Translations under genes and position numbers: made by a program
DNA from: Chromohalobacter canadensis
Lineage (GTDB): Bacteria > Pseudomonadota > Gammaproteobacteria > Pseudomonadales > Halomonadaceae
NCBI RefSeq assembly: GCF_029544075.1
Contig: NZ_JAJQJH010000008.1
Span: 81,483 to 145,482 of the forward strand
Direction of reading: 5' to 3'
DNA length: 64,000 nucleotides
Shown here: positions 1-9,360 of the stretch, in pieces
How the letters are laid out: each line of letters starts with the position of its first letter
Numbering within the stretch: the first letter of the stretch is position 1
Notes under the pieces: generated by a model
Databases searched by the model: none
What the model saw: the letters and a program-made list of their open reading frames with translations, nothing else
Told to the model about the DNA's origin: nothing

Positions 1-504
1 CTGGGCGCCACGGTCGAATTCTTCGACATCGGCGATTATCCCATGCGCGCCGACAAAGAAACGCTATTCCGACTCGTCGATGTCTACCGCCGCGTTCAAC
101 CCGAGTTCGTGCTCACGCACTCGCTCAAGGATCCCTACAACTACGATCACCCGCTCGCCACCGATCTCGCCCAGGAAGCGCGCATCATCGCTCAGGCGGA
201 AGGCCACAACCCCGGCGAGACCATCGTCGGCGCCCCGCCCGTATACTGCTTCGAGCCACACCAGCCGGAGCAATGCCAGTGGCGCCCAGATGTGCTGCTC
301 GATATCACCGAGGCATGGGACGACAAGTATCGCGCGATCCAATGCATGGCCGGGCAGGAACATCTGTGGGAATACTATACCCGCGTCGCCCTGCAGCGTG
401 GCGTGCAGGCCAAGCGCAACATCGGCATCACCGCGAAGAAGAACATCAAGTATGCCGAGGGTTATCAAAGCATCTTCCCCCGCGTCACGGAGAATCTAGC
501 ATGA
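1..504 (+). CDS. galB: 4-oxalomesaconate hydratase GalB (PIG-L/LmbE-type), 5' truncated by window
   Basis: The last 167 codons of a gene whose start lies before the window. The protein resembles the PIG-L/LmbE-fold hydratase GalB, which hydrates 4-oxalomesaconate to 4-carboxy-4-hydroxy-2-oxoadipate in the gallate and protocatechuate 4,5-cleavage pathways. The family's N-terminal metal-binding motif is off the window. A later conserved histidine in a DHP motif (about residue 51 of the fragment) is visible. The stop overlaps the galC start by four bases (ATGA), so the two genes are probably translationally coupled. Identification rests on the family resemblance plus the galC-galD-ligA-ligB neighbours. 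It could in principle be another LmbE-type enzyme, but the context makes that unlikely. Confidence 0.85.
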   Translation: MGATVEFFDIGDYPMRADKETLFRLVDVYRRVQPEFVLTHSLKDPYNYDHPLATDLAQEARIIAQAEGHNPGETIVGAPPVYCFEPHQPEQCQWRPDVLLDITEAWDDKYRAIQCMAGQEHLWEYYTRVALQRGVQAKRNIGITAKKNIKYAEGYQSIFPRVTENLA

Positions 505-1235
505 CGACCTCCCTGGAAACCCCCGGAATCGTCGTACGCGACGTTCCCCGGGCTACACGCGAACACATCGACGCACTCGGCGAAGAGGGCGTCGCCACCG
601 TACACGAAGCCCAAGGACGCAAGGGGCTACTCGACCCCGCGATTCGCCCCATCCAGCGGGATCATGGCATCAGCGGCTCGGCGGTGACGGTCCTGGTCTC
701 GCCCGGCGACAACTGGATGTTCCATGTCGCCGTGGAACAGTGCCAGCCCGGCGATATCCTCGTAGTGGCCACGCGCTCGCCATGCATCGACGGCTATTTC
801 GGCGACTTGCTGGCCACGTCGCTGCAAGCCCGCGGTGTACGCGGCCTAGTGCTCGACGGGGGCGTGCGCGACACGCGCATCCTGCGCGAAATGGGCTTTG
901 CCGTCTGGTCGCGCGCCGTGCATGCCCAGGGCACCGTCAAGGAGACCCTGGGCTCAGTGAACATTCCCGTCGTCTGCGCCGGCCAGTGGATCAATCCCGG
1001 CGATATCATCGTCGCCGATGACGACGGCGTGGTCGTGGTGCGTCGTGACGAGGCCGATAACGTGGTCGCTGCCAGTCGCAAACGCGCCGCCGCCGAGGAA
1101 GACAAGCGCGTGCGCCTGGCCAATGGCGAACTGGGCCTCGACATCTACGACATGCGCCAACGGCTGGCCGACAAGGGTCTGACCTATTACGATGACCCGC
1201 AGGCGCTGGCACGTGCCATGGAGTCCTCGTCATGA
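501..1235 (+). CDS. galC: 4-carboxy-4-hydroxy-2-oxoadipate aldolase / oxaloacetate decarboxylase GalC
   Basis: A 244-residue class II aldolase of the RraA-like (HMG/CHA aldolase) family. It cleaves 4-carboxy-4-hydroxy-2-oxoadipate to pyruvate and oxaloacetate, the last step of the 4,5-cleavage route. The family's metal/substrate motif D-X20-R-D is present as Asp102, Arg123 and Asp124, inside a GGVRD segment. The start at 501 is chosen because it lies in an ATGA overlap with galB; an in-frame extension reaches back to 273 but only overlaps galB. It overlaps galD by four bases. Cytoplasmic. The position between galB and galD agrees with the chemistry. Confidence 0.93.
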   Translation: MTTSLETPGIVVRDVPRATREHIDALGEEGVATVHEAQGRKGLLDPAIRPIQRDHGISGSAVTVLVSPGDNWMFHVAVEQCQPGDILVVATRSPCIDGYFGDLLATSLQARGVRGLVLDGGVRDTRILREMGFAVWSRAVHAQGTVKETLGSVNIPVVCAGQWINPGDIIVADDDGVVVVRRDEADNVVAASRKRAAAEEDKRVRLANGELGLDIYDMRQRLADKGLTYYDDPQALARAMESSS

Positions 1236-2344
1236 GCCAGACGCGCATCCCGTGTCTGCAGATGCGCGGCGGCACCTCGAAGGGGCTGTACTTCCTCGCC
1301 GAGGACCTTCCCCGCGATGCCGCCCGGCGCGATGCGGTATTGCTCGCCGTGATGGGCTCGCCCGATGCGCGTCAGATCGATGGCCTGGGCGGGGCGACGT
1401 CGCTGACCAGCAAGGTCGCGATCGTCGACCGCCCGACTCGCGACGACGTGGATGTGGATTATCTTTTCGCCCAGGTCGTCGTCGATGCCCCGCGCGTCGA
1501 CTATGGCCAGAACTGTGGCAACATCCTTGCTGGTGTCGGCCCCTTTGCCATCGAGCGCGGCTGGGTGACGGCATGCGACGGCACGACGCCGGTACGCGTA
1601 CACATGGTCAACACCGGCCAGGTGGCGATCATCCATGTTCCGACGCCCGGCGGTAGCGTCGAATACGCCGGCAACGCCGAAATTTCCGGCGTGCCGGGCA
1701 GCGCCGCCCCCTTGATCGTCGAATTCCAGGATACCGCCGGCTCGAGCTGTGGCGCCCTGCTGCCCACCGGCCACCCTCGTGACACCGTCGAGGGCATCGA
1801 CGTGACCTGTCTCGACAACGGCATGCCGGTGGTCCTGTTGCGTGCCGAAGATCTCGGCGTCAGCGGCCACGAAAGCTGCGCCGACCTGGAGGCCGACACC
1901 GTACTGCGTGAACGCCTCGAACGCATCCGCCTGGCGGTGGGACCGCGCATGAACCTGGGCGACGTCAGCGAACGCACCGTGCCCAAGATGACTCTGGTCG
2001 CCGCGCCTCGGCATGGAGGCAGCCTCGCCACACGCTCGTTCATTCCTCATCGCTGCCACGAGGCCATCGGCGTGCTCGGCGCGGTCAGCGTGGCAAGTGG
2101 CTGCCTGGTACCGGGCACCGTGGCCGACGGGTTGGCGGTGCTGACCGAGGGGACGACACAGCGCCTGTCGATCGAACACCCGACCGGCGAGTTCACCGTC
2201 GAGCTGACCCGTGACGCGGACGGCGAGATCGTCCGCGCGGGGCTGTTGCGCACCGCCCGGCTGCTCTTCGAAGGCCACTTGCATGTGCCGCGTGCCGTCT
2301 GGAATGGCGACACCGCTGCCCACTCCAACGGAGCCGCTTCATGA
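1232..2344 (+). CDS. galD: 4-oxalomesaconate tautomerase GalD (PrpF family)
   Basis: A 370-residue PrpF-family isomerase with the diaminopimelate-epimerase-like double-hotdog fold. GalD converts the keto to the enol tautomer of 4-oxalomesaconate so that GalB can hydrate it. The N-terminal MRGGTSKG motif (residues 11-18) and the [15 protein letters not shown] segment (about 51-65) are typical of PrpF proteins. The gene overlaps both neighbours by four bases. PrpF itself isomerises 2-methylaconitate, but no prp genes are nearby, and the galB-galC context favours GalD. Confidence 0.9.
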   Translation: MSQTRIPCLQMRGGTSKGLYFLAEDLPRDAARRDAVLLAVMGSPDARQIDGLGGATSLTSKVAIVDRPTRDDVDVDYLFAQVVVDAPRVDYGQNCGNILAGVGPFAIERGWVTACDGTTPVRVHMVNTGQVAIIHVPTPGGSVEYAGNAEISGVPGSAAPLIVEFQDTAGSSCGALLPTGHPRDTVEGIDVTCLDNGMPVVLLRAEDLGVSGHESCADLEADTVLRERLERIRLAVGPRMNLGDVSERTVPKMTLVAAPRHGGSLATRSFIPHRCHEAIGVLGAVSVASGCLVPGTVADGLAVLTEGTTQRLSIEHPTGEFTVELTRDADGEIVRAGLLRTARLLFEGHLHVPRAVWNGDTAAHSNGAAS

Positions 2345-3054
2345 CACCCGTACCGCTATTGCCGCTGCCGGGCCTGCTGTGCGACGACGCCATCTGGACC
2401 GAGGTGCGCGAACATCTCGTCGCCCCCACGCTGCCAACACCCGACTACGGCATGGCCGATTCCATCGGTGCCATGGCGGATGTCGCCCTGCAAGGCGCGC
2501 CCGAGCGCTTCATCGCGGTGGGCCATTCCATGGGTGGCCGCGTCGCCCTCGAGATCCAGCGTCGCGCGCCGCAGCGACTCGCGGGCCTGGCGCTGCTGGA
2601 TACCGGCTTTCGCGGTCGAGTGGTGGGAGAAGCGGGCGAGCGCGAACGCGAAAACCGTCTCGCACTACTGGCCAAGGCCCGCCAGGACGGGATGCGCGCG
2701 ATGGGCGGCACCTGGCTGCAAGGCATGGTGCACCCCGAACGGCTCGACGACGAGGCGCTCATCGAAGCGATTCTGGCGATGATCGAGCGCAAGGATCCCG
2801 ACACCTTCGCCGCCCAGATCGACGCTCTACTGACCCGTCCGGACGCCACCGAGCAACTGGCCGGCATCGCCTGCCCGACCCTGCTGCTGTGCGGACGCCA
2901 GGATGCCTGGAGTCCGCTGGAACGCCACGAGGAAATGACAGGACTCATTCCCGACAGCCGTCTCGAGGTCATCGAGGAAGCCGGCCACATGAGCCCCATG
3001 GAGCGTCCCGCCGCCGTCGCCCGAGCGCTCGACCACTGGAGAAAGCACGCATGA
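2341..3054 (+). CDS. alpha/beta-hydrolase in the galBCD-ligAB operon
   Basis: A 237-residue alpha/beta-hydrolase. The nucleophile elbow GHSMGG places Ser63, with Asp188 (after the LLLCGRQD strand) and His216 (in AGHM) completing a triad. No signal peptide, so cytoplasmic. It sits between galD and a SnoaL-like gene and overlaps both by four bases, so it is made with the 4,5-cleavage enzymes. The usual pathway hydrolase, the 2-pyrone-4,6-dicarboxylate lactonase LigI, is an amidohydrolase and is not in this window. This protein might act on an ester or lactone of the pathway, but that is inference. Confidence 0.85.
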   Translation: MTPVPLLPLPGLLCDDAIWTEVREHLVAPTLPTPDYGMADSIGAMADVALQGAPERFIAVGHSMGGRVALEIQRRAPQRLAGLALLDTGFRGRVVGEAGERERENRLALLAKARQDGMRAMGGTWLQGMVHPERLDDEALIEAILAMIERKDPDTFAAQIDALLTRPDATEQLAGIACPTLLLCGRQDAWSPLERHEEMTGLIPDSRLEVIEEAGHMSPMERPAAVARALDHWRKHA

Positions 3055-3506
3055 CGTCCTTGTCGCACGAATCCCAAGCGGCCATCGAACAGGCCTGCAC
3101 CCGCCTGGTCCTCGATGCCGCCGCCGCCACCGACCGCCAGGACTATGCTGACCTCGTGGCGCTTTTCACGCCGGATGGCCAGCTGTTTCGGCCCACCGCT
3201 CCCGAGGAACCGCTCGCCGGGCGCGAGGCGATCCTGGCAAGCTACCAAGCAAGGCCACCGCAGCGCATCACACGGCATTTCTGCAGCAACATCCGTGTCC
3301 AGGTGGAAAGCGCCGAACGGGCGCGGGTCAATACCTATGTGCAAGTTTTCGCCGCCGACACACAACACGCGCCAGACGGCCACTTCGGCTGGCCGCTGGC
3401 AGGCCGCACCATGATCGGTGAATTCGACGATTTGTGCGTGCTCGATCAAGGCGCATGGCACTTCGCCGAACGCCACGCCCGCTTCATCATGCATCGCGAT
3501 GGCTGA
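3051..3506 (+). CDS. SnoaL-like / NTF2-fold protein
   Basis: A 151-residue small cone-shaped NTF2-fold protein of the SnoaL-like group. An N-terminal helix is followed by the LVALFTPDG turn, an LAGREAI helix and C-terminal strands ending in a WHFAERHARF segment. The start at 3051 lies in an ATGA overlap with the hydrolase; a longer upstream reading only crosses galD out of frame. Such proteins include isomerases, dehydratases and small subunits of aromatic-ring oxygenases, so the function cannot be fixed from sequence. Its place just before ligA suggests a role on a ring-cleavage intermediate. Confidence 0.75.
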   Translation: MTSLSHESQAAIEQACTRLVLDAAAATDRQDYADLVALFTPDGQLFRPTAPEEPLAGREAILASYQARPPQRITRHFCSNIRVQVESAERARVNTYVQVFAADTQHAPDGHFGWPLAGRTMIGEFDDLCVLDQGAWHFAERHARFIMHRDG

Positions 3507-3565
3507 CGCCATGGCACGCTATGCGTCATGTCATCTAGCAACCACACAAAAAGGGAGTACACGCC

Positions 3566-3922
3566 ATGTCGGATACACAAGAGCGCTGGGGCATTCCCGG
3601 CACCTATGTCTTCGATCTCACGCTCTCGCGGCAAGGGTATGCCATCAACAAGATGTGCAACTCGCTCAAGTTCGACGAGAACCGTGAGGCCTTCAAGGCC
3701 GACGAAGAAGCCTATATGGAACGCTACGGTTTGTCGGAAGAACAGAAACAGGCCATTCGCGAGCGTGACTGGCTGCGTCTGACCCAGCTCGGAGGCAATC
3801 TGTTCTTCTTCCTCAAGCTTGGCGCCACCCTGGGCTACGGGCTTTACACCATCGGCGCGCAGATGCGTGGCGAAAGCTACGAGCAGTTCATGTCCACCCG
3901 CAACGTGCCAGGAGCAACCTGA
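3566..3922 (+). CDS. ligA: protocatechuate 4,5-dioxygenase alpha subunit LigA
   Basis: A 118-residue small subunit of the extradiol protocatechuate 4,5-dioxygenase. LigA caps the active site of LigB. The N-terminal WGIPGTYVFDLTLSRQGYAINKMCNSL region and the later LGGNLFFFLKLGA segment are LigA hallmarks; length matches the family. An AAGGGAG ribosome site sits about 10 bases before the start. The stop overlaps the ligB start by one base. It follows the SnoaL-like gene after 59 bases, in which no terminator is evident, so it is probably part of the same transcript. Confidence 0.94.
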   Translation: MSDTQERWGIPGTYVFDLTLSRQGYAINKMCNSLKFDENREAFKADEEAYMERYGLSEEQKQAIRERDWLRLTQLGGNLFFFLKLGATLGYGLYTIGAQMRGESYEQFMSTRNVPGAT

Positions 3923-4767
3923 TGGGTAAAATCGTCGCCGGTATCGGCTCATCCCATGTGCCCTCGATCGGGCGCGCCTATGACCAGCAAAAACAGACCG
4001 ATCCCGCCTGGCAGCCCCTTTTCGACGGCTACGAACCCGTCAAGCGCTGGCTGGCCGAGGAGGTCAAGGCCGATGTCGTCATCCTCGTTTACAACGATCA
4101 TGGCACCGAGTTCTTCCTCGATTGCTACCCTACCTTCGCGCTGGGTGTCGCCGACAGCTACGCCGTGGCAGATGAAGGCTATGGCAAACGCCCCCTGCCG
4201 GACTTTCCAGGAGATGCGGCCTTCTCCGAGCATCTCGCCAATCATCTGGTCGCCGACGAGTTCGACCTGACCCTGTGCCAGGAAATGGCATTGGACCATG
4301 GTTTCCTCACTGCCATGCCCCTGCTCTGGGATCACGATGAAACCGCCTGGCCGGTCAAGGTCGTGCCGCTGCTGGTCAACGTCATCCAGCATCCTCTACC
4401 CACAGGGCAGCGCTGCTACAAATTGGGCGAAGCCATTCGTCGCGCCGTCGAAGCCTACCCCGAGGACACTCGGGTCGCCGTCGTCGGCACCGGTGGCCTA
4501 TCGCACCAGCTCAATGGCGAACGTTTCGGCCATATCAACGAAGAATGGGACAAGCAGTGGCTGCAGCGCATTCAGGACGAGCCCCGCGAGCTTGCCGCGC
4601 TGTCGCACAAGGAGGTCATGACTGAGGCCGGCGCCGAGGGCGGTGAAGTCATCATGTGGTTCGTGATGCGCGGCGCCATGACCGAACGCGTCGAGGAAGT
4701 GCATCGCTTCTACTATGCCCCGATGACAACGGGTATGGCGCTGCTCGCGCTCAACAACAGCGACTAA
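3922..4767 (+). CDS. ligB: protocatechuate 4,5-dioxygenase beta (catalytic) subunit LigB
   Basis: A 281-residue extradiol dioxygenase catalytic subunit. It opens protocatechuate between C4 and C5 to 4-carboxy-2-hydroxymuconate-6-semialdehyde using Fe(II). The expected iron ligands are present at His12, His60 and Glu242, and the catalytic-base histidine at His195 in a GGLSHQ motif; these positions nearly match the Sphingobium LigB. Coupled to ligA by a one-base overlap. Cytoplasmic. The product would go to LigC, encoded 22 kb away at 26393-27334. Confidence 0.95.
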   Translation: MGKIVAGIGSSHVPSIGRAYDQQKQTDPAWQPLFDGYEPVKRWLAEEVKADVVILVYNDHGTEFFLDCYPTFALGVADSYAVADEGYGKRPLPDFPGDAAFSEHLANHLVADEFDLTLCQEMALDHGFLTAMPLLWDHDETAWPVKVVPLLVNVIQHPLPTGQRCYKLGEAIRRAVEAYPEDTRVAVVGTGGLSHQLNGERFGHINEEWDKQWLQRIQDEPRELAALSHKEVMTEAGAEGGEVIMWFVMRGAMTERVEEVHRFYYAPMTTGMALLALNNSD

Positions 4768-4794
4768 CTTCCGCTCTCGAACGAGGTATCGAAG

Positions 4795-4890
4795 ATGGCA
4801 CGTATCCTCGGCGGGCATGCGGCACTCTCGCAGCATATCGGCGAGAGCCTGGAAGAATTCCAGAAGACCCGCAATCAGCAGGTCACCTAG
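4795..4890 (+). CDS. 31-residue small reading frame after ligB, possibly a gene remnant
   Basis: An ATG with a GAGG eight bases upstream opens a 31-codon frame ending in TAG. The N-terminus (MARILGG, then a Gly at residue 16) faintly resembles the start of LigB-type dioxygenases, so it may be the relic of a duplicated extradiol dioxygenase. It may also be a small protein of its own. No conserved domain is recognisable. It lies 27 bases after ligB in the same direction. Confidence 0.35.
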   Translation: MARILGGHAALSQHIGESLEEFQKTRNQQVT

Positions 4891-4980
4891 TCCGTGGCCT
4901 GCCGTCGGGATACCGACGACGCATCCTCAGCAAAGACTTGATAAGCTGGCACTTTATTTCACCACCCGCGGGAACGTTAG

Positions 4981-6147
4981 ATGGTTCATAAAAAGGCAAT
5001 TGCGTATTCAGTGTCATTCGCCGCTTTTCTAGGCCCTTTTACTCAAACCGTCTACGTTCCCATCCTCCCCGAACTGCAAGACACGCTGGCCACCAGTCAA
5101 TTACTCATCAACACCAGCATCTCGGTGTTTACCTTCATCATCGCCTTCATGCAGATCCTCTACGGTCCGCTGACTGACAGTCTAGGGCGTAAGAAGGTTT
5201 TACTCCCCGGCATCGCCCTCTATGTCGCGGCGTCGATCGGCTGCTTCTACGCCGATCACATCACCTCGCTGCTCTTCTTCCGCGTGTTTCAAGCCGTGGG
5301 GATCGCGACAGGGTCGGTGGTCGCCGTCACCGTCATCGGCGATCTTTTCCAAGGCGAGGAACGCCTCAAGGCAATGGGCACCTTCCAGATGATGGTCGCG
5401 CTCGGCCCCGTCATCGGGCCAGTGGCGGGTGGCTTCATCGCCGGCCAACTCGATTATCATTACGTCTTTTTGGCGCTGGCCATCGCCGGAGCGCTGATCG
5501 GCATTCTCAACCTGGCATTGCTCCGGGAAACCAAGCCTGCCGGCCCCGCGCGCAAGATCGATCTCGCCGAATACGTCCGCATCACGCGTGACCGACAGGG
5601 GCTGACCATCGGCATTCTGGGCTTCGTGCAGTTCTACATTTACTACAATTTCCTGGTCTATCTGCCGGTGATTCTCGACCAGGGCTACACGCTCTCCGTG
5701 GCCCAGAAGGGGCTGATGTTCCTGCCGCTTTCCGTCGCCTTGGTGCTGGGAAGCTTCCTGAGTAGTCGTGTGCAGAAACGTCTCTCGACGGAAAGTCTGC
5801 TGGTGATCACCGCCTTGTTGTGCGCCATCGATGTCGTGGTCTTTCTGGTCACGGCAGCGCACTCGCTGACACTACTCATCGCGACGACATTCCTGTTCGG
5901 TTTGCTGCTGGGCCTGTCGCTTCCCGCGCAGACCGCACTGCTGACGCGAATCTTCGTTACCCACCGCGCCACCGCCGTAGGTCTCTACAACTTCTTTCGC
6001 TTCATGGGCATGGCCAGCGGGCCGTTTCTCGGCGCCCTGTTGTTCGGCCTCGGCGGTCTCCCCCTGTTGTTCAGCATCGCCGCGCTGTTGTTCCTGCTCA
6101 TCGCACTGCTCGCTTGGCGTAACCTCATGTCTGCCCAACGCGCCTAG
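4981..6147 (+). CDS. MFS transporter, DHA1 (Bcr/CflA-like) type
   Basis: A 388-residue membrane protein with about 12 hydrophobic segments. The signature between helices 2 and 3 (GPLTDSLGRKKVL, about residues 61-73) is typical of the DHA1 drug:proton antiporter group. The short charged loop near residues 183-195 separates the two six-helix halves. It sits downstream of ligAB, 213 bases after ligB, so it could move aromatic acids. It does not have the look of the AAHS aromatic-acid importers, so an efflux role is at least as likely. No own regulator is adjacent. Confidence 0.85.
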   Translation: MVHKKAIAYSVSFAAFLGPFTQTVYVPILPELQDTLATSQLLINTSISVFTFIIAFMQILYGPLTDSLGRKKVLLPGIALYVAASIGCFYADHITSLLFFRVFQAVGIATGSVVAVTVIGDLFQGEERLKAMGTFQMMVALGPVIGPVAGGFIAGQLDYHYVFLALAIAGALIGILNLALLRETKPAGPARKIDLAEYVRITRDRQGLTIGILGFVQFYIYYNFLVYLPVILDQGYTLSVAQKGLMFLPLSVALVLGSFLSSRVQKRLSTESLLVITALLCAIDVVVFLVTAAHSLTLLIATTFLFGLLLGLSLPAQTALLTRIFVTHRATAVGLYNFFRFMGMASGPFLGALLFGLGGLPLLFSIAALLFLLIALLAWRNLMSAQRA

Positions 6148-6152
6148 ACAAT

Positions 6153-6186
6153 GCCCCTCTCAGAGGCACCCTTGCCCTTGAGGGGC
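6153..6186 (+). terminator. possible terminator after the MFS gene
   Basis: GCCCCTC (6153-6159) pairs with GAGGGGC (6180-6186) across a 20-base loop, just after the transporter stop. No T-run follows, so it is a weak candidate. Confidence 0.35.
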
Positions 6187-6264
6187 CAATCGCGCCTAGA
6201 ATGAAGGCAGGCTTCTCGCCCGTCATAAGGCGTGAGTGATATTCAGCGCGCATCGGAGGTCCCC

Positions 6265-6813
6265 ATGTCATTGACACCTTCCACCATGATCGAACTGGGC
6301 TCCCCACTGCCGGCATTTCAGCTTCCCGATGCCGACGGCAAGGAAGTCGACAGCGCCGATTTCGCCGGGCGGCCGATCCTAGTCGCGTTCATCTGCAACC
6401 ACTGCCCCTTCGTCAAGCACATCGCGGATGCCTTCGCCGATTTCGCCCGCGAGTATCAGGCCAAGGGCCTGGCGGTGATCGCCATCAACAGCAACGACTT
6501 TCACGCCCATCCGGACGACAATCCCGAGAACATGCGTGCAGAAATCGACGCACGCGGCTACACCTTCGATTACCTGGTGGATGAAAGCCAGGACGTGGCA
6601 CGTGCCTTCGAGGCAGCCTGTACTCCGGACTTCTTCCTCTTCGACCATGAGCATCGCTTGGCCTACCGAGGGCAGTTCGACGCCAGCCGACCCAGCAAGG
6701 AGACGCCGGTCACCGGGGAGGATTTACGGGCCGCCGCCAACGCCGTGCTCGCGGACCGCGCACCGTCAGCGCAGCAGACGCCTTCCATGGGCTGCAATAT
6801 CAAATGGAAGTAA
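6265..6813 (+). CDS. thioredoxin-like (AhpC/TSA-Redoxin fold) protein
   Basis: A 182-residue thioredoxin-fold protein of the TlpA/AhpC-TSA-like group. The active-site motif CNHCPF holds Cys44 and Cys47, in the CXXC position of the fold. A third cysteine lies near the C-terminus in MGCNIKW. There is no signal peptide, so it is probably a cytoplasmic thiol reductase or peroxidase of unknown partner. The start at 6265 is chosen for its GGAGG five bases upstream; a GTG at 6232 has no good ribosome site. The end overlaps the dehydratase gene by ten bases. Confidence 0.85.
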   Translation: MSLTPSTMIELGSPLPAFQLPDADGKEVDSADFAGRPILVAFICNHCPFVKHIADAFADFAREYQAKGLAVIAINSNDFHAHPDDNPENMRAEIDARGYTFDYLVDESQDVARAFEAACTPDFFLFDHEHRLAYRGQFDASRPSKETPVTGEDLRAAANAVLADRAPSAQQTPSMGCNIKWK

Positions 6814-7748
6814 GCGATGTCCAACGCGCACGGGAACGGATCGCCGAGGCCCTCGCGCCGACACCGCTGTTGCTCGACCAGACGCTGTCCGAGCGTCTGG
6901 GACGGCGCGTGTGGCTCAAGGCAGAGTCATTTCAGCACACCGGCTCCTTCAAGGCACGCGGTTCGCTGAACTGGCTACGCACAGCCCGCGACGCGGAACT
7001 TGTCGGTGGGCTAGGCGCCGTTTCCGCCGGCAACCACGCCTTGGGCCTAGCCTGGGCGGCACGGCAAAGGAGCGTGCCCGTCACCATCGTGATGCCCGAG
7101 AATGCGAGTCCCTTCAAGGTCGAAGGAAGCCGCGCGCTGGGTGCGGAGGTCATACTGCATGGCGATATCAACGCGGCCTGGACATTGATGCATGAAATGG
7201 TCGGGGAACGCGGCCTGACGCTGGTGCATCCCTATGACGACGAACGCATCATCGCCGGCCAGGGCACGCTGGGGCTCGAGGTGCTCGAGCAGGCACCGGA
7301 CGCCCAGGCGATTCTGTGCCCGGTCGGTGGCGGCGGCCTGATCGGGGGCATCGGCGTGGCGACGTCCGCGCTGCGCCCCTCGCTCTCGCTGATCGGCGTG
7401 GAACCCAGCGGGGCGGCAAGCATGGCGCATGCCTGGGCCCAGGGTGGCCCCGCTAGGCTCAGTGAGGTGCAAAGCTGCGCCAAGAGTCTCGCCGCCGCTA
7501 TCGTCGGCGAGCACACCTATCCGCTGAGTCGCCGACACGTCGCCGAGCTCGTCGACGTGGATGAAGATGCCATCCACCGTGCCATGCGCCACTTGCTTTA
7601 CCAGACCAAGCTAGTCGCGGAGCCTGGCGCCGCCGTGGGGGTGGCCGCCCTGCTCGAAAGCGCGGCGACACTACCACCGCAAGGCGATGTCGTGGTCATC
7701 ATCACCGGCGCCAACCTGGGGCGCGAGGAACTGGCCGGCTTGTTGTAA
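6804..7748 (+). CDS. PLP-dependent threonine/serine dehydratase family protein
   Basis: A 314-residue fold-type II PLP enzyme. Lys50 in the SFQHTGSFKARG motif is the Schiff-base lysine. The phosphate-binding glycine loop is PVGGGGLIGG (about residues 173-182). The asparagine loop reads SAGNHA instead of the common SSGNHA. The length matches catabolic threonine dehydratase or serine racemase-like enzymes without an ACT domain; the substrate could also be a hydroxy-amino acid such as threo-hydroxyaspartate. It begins inside the end of the thioredoxin-like gene, so the two are co-translated. Confidence 0.85.
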   Translation: MEVSDVQRARERIAEALAPTPLLLDQTLSERLGRRVWLKAESFQHTGSFKARGSLNWLRTARDAELVGGLGAVSAGNHALGLAWAARQRSVPVTIVMPENASPFKVEGSRALGAEVILHGDINAAWTLMHEMVGERGLTLVHPYDDERIIAGQGTLGLEVLEQAPDAQAILCPVGGGGLIGGIGVATSALRPSLSLIGVEPSGAASMAHAWAQGGPARLSEVQSCAKSLAAAIVGEHTYPLSRRHVAELVDVDEDAIHRAMRHLLYQTKLVAEPGAAVGVAALLESAATLPPQGDVVVIITGANLGREELAGLL

Positions 7749-7811
7749 GCGATGTCTTGGCAGTACGCGCTGGAGCGACATGCTGATATCACGTGCTCTC
7801 TCGTCACGCGC

Positions 7812-8444
7812 TTAGAAGTCGAAGAACACCGTCTCGCCCTCGCCCTGCAGCCGAATGTCGAAACGATAGCGGGGCTTGCCTTCACCCTCTTCACGCGTGG
7901 CGATCAGCGTCTGACGCCGCGTGGGCGACTCAACCGCATTGAGCACCGGGCAAGCCGCGTTGGCCTCGGCCTCGTCTTCGAAGTACAACCGCGTATGCAG
8001 CTGAATATTGATGCCGCGGGCGAACACGGCGAGCGTGACGTGCGGTGCCATCAGGCGGCCATCGCGGCGCGCGACCTGGCCCGGTTTGATGGTGTGAAAG
8101 CACCACTCGCCGTCGTTTTCCACCGTGGTCGCGGTGCGTCCGAAGCTGTTGAACGGCGCTTGCAGATCGAACTCGCACTGGTAGTTGCCATGAGCGTCCG
8201 CCTGCCAGGCTTCCAGCAAGGCATCGCGCACCAGGTCGCCGTTGCCGTCGATGACGCGGCCCACGAGTTCGATGGCCTCGCCGTCGGCCTCCGGCGAAGC
8301 GAGCCGATTCCAGATTTCTTCCTCGCGCGGCGGCAAGCCGGCGATATCCAAGGCCAGGCCGATGTGCACGTAGGGGCCGGCCGTCTGTGACGCGGTTTCA
8401 CGCAGCATGGTTGCAGCGCAGGGCTGTGAGTTCGGCTGTTGCAT
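7812..8444 (-). CDS. pcaG: protocatechuate 3,4-dioxygenase alpha subunit PcaG
   Basis: A 210-residue intradiol dioxygenase alpha chain. With PcaH it opens protocatechuate between C3 and C4 to 3-carboxy-cis,cis-muconate. The alpha chain shares the fold but lacks the iron site, and this protein shows the family's GRVIDGNGDLVRDALLEAWQAD segment in place of the ligand-bearing sequence of PcaH. It starts three bases after pcaH, so the two are one transcript. The gene is convergent with the dehydratase gene. Confidence 0.94.
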   Translation of the reverse strand: MQQPNSQPCAATMLRETASQTAGPYVHIGLALDIAGLPPREEEIWNRLASPEADGEAIELVGRVIDGNGDLVRDALLEAWQADAHGNYQCEFDLQAPFNSFGRTATTVENDGEWCFHTIKPGQVARRDGRLMAPHVTLAVFARGINIQLHTRLYFEDEAEANAACPVLNAVESPTRRQTLIATREEGEGKPRYRFDIRLQGEGETVFFDF

Positions 8445-8447
8445 GAT

Positions 8448-9188
8448 TTACCCCTGGTTCTCGAAATAGGTTTGCACTTCACCGCGGATCACCAGATCGA
8501 AACGGTATGCCAGACAATCCATCGAGCGGCTACGCGCCATGTCGAGACGACCGGTCATGGTTTCCACCGCTTCGGGGTCACGCAGGGTATGCACGATGGG
8601 ACACAGCGGAATCAGCGGGTCGCCCTCGAAGTACATCTGGGTGATCAAGCGCGTGGAGATCGACGGTCCCATCACCGAGACGTGGATGTGCGCCGGGCGC
8701 CAGCTATTGATGTCGTTGGGCCAGGGATACGGGCCGGGCTTGACGGTGCGGAAACGGTACCAGCCCTCGTCATCGCTCAGGCAGCGCCCCACACCACCGA
8801 AGTTAGGATCTAGCGGCGCCAGGTAACCGTCTTTCTTGTGGCGATAACGCCCACCGGCGTTGGCTTGCCACATTTCCACCAGGGTGTTGGGCACCGGCTT
8901 GCCGAACTGATCGATGACACGTCCGAACACGATGACCCGCTCGCCGATGGGCAATCCGGATTGGGCCTCGTTGTCGGCACGGAAGTTGAGCAGCAGGTCG
9001 TTGTCGTGGGGCCCCATGCGTAGGCGCGTAAAATCCGGGCCGCCGAGCTCCGAAACGCTGGGCGCCTGCATGCTGACATAGGCTTGGCTAGGGGAGCGCG
9101 CCACCGTCGTCTTGTAGCCCGGCGCATAGGCCGGGGGGTGCCAGTTACGGTCGCGCTCGACGAAGCGTTTATTATCGTTGCGAGGCAT
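8448..9188 (-). CDS. pcaH: protocatechuate 3,4-dioxygenase beta subunit PcaH
   Basis: A 246-residue catalytic subunit carrying the ferric iron. The four ligands are present as Tyr115, Tyr154, His167 and His169 (the [14 protein letters not shown] motif), with exactly the spacing of the Pseudomonas enzyme (108/147/160/162). A GGAG ribosome site precedes the start. It leads the pcaHG transcript, and a PcaQ-like site lies about 110 bases upstream. Cytoplasmic. The product feeds PcaB, encoded 14 kb away. Confidence 0.96.
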   Translation of the reverse strand: MPRNDNKRFVERDRNWHPPAYAPGYKTTVARSPSQAYVSMQAPSVSELGGPDFTRLRMGPHDNDLLLNFRADNEAQSGLPIGERVIVFGRVIDQFGKPVPNTLVEMWQANAGGRYRHKKDGYLAPLDPNFGGVGRCLSDDEGWYRFRTVKPGPYPWPNDINSWRPAHIHVSVMGPSISTRLITQMYFEGDPLIPLCPIVHTLRDPEAVETMTGRLDMARSRSMDCLAYRFDLVIRGEVQTYFENQG

Positions 9189-9294
9189 GCGAATCTCCTG
9201 ATCGAAAGGACCGCGGCGCGAGCGAACGCCACGATGTCATGCCTCATTGTCCGTGCCTGGCGCGGGTTGCCAATTGAAATGGCCGACCACCGCT

Positions 9295-9310
9295 ATAACC
9301 CCAGGGCTAT
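9295..9310 (-). promoter_or_regulatory. putative PcaQ-binding site before pcaH
   Basis: ATAACC-N4-GGCTAT on the plus strand, 107-122 bases before the pcaH start. The rhizobial PcaQ site is recalled as ATAACC-N4-GGTTAA. The position suits an activator of pcaHG. Only one copy was found. Confidence 0.5.
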
Positions 9311-9360
9311 GTCGGCCAAAGGTCTATGCTACCAAAGATCAAGTATCCGCCTGTGATCTG

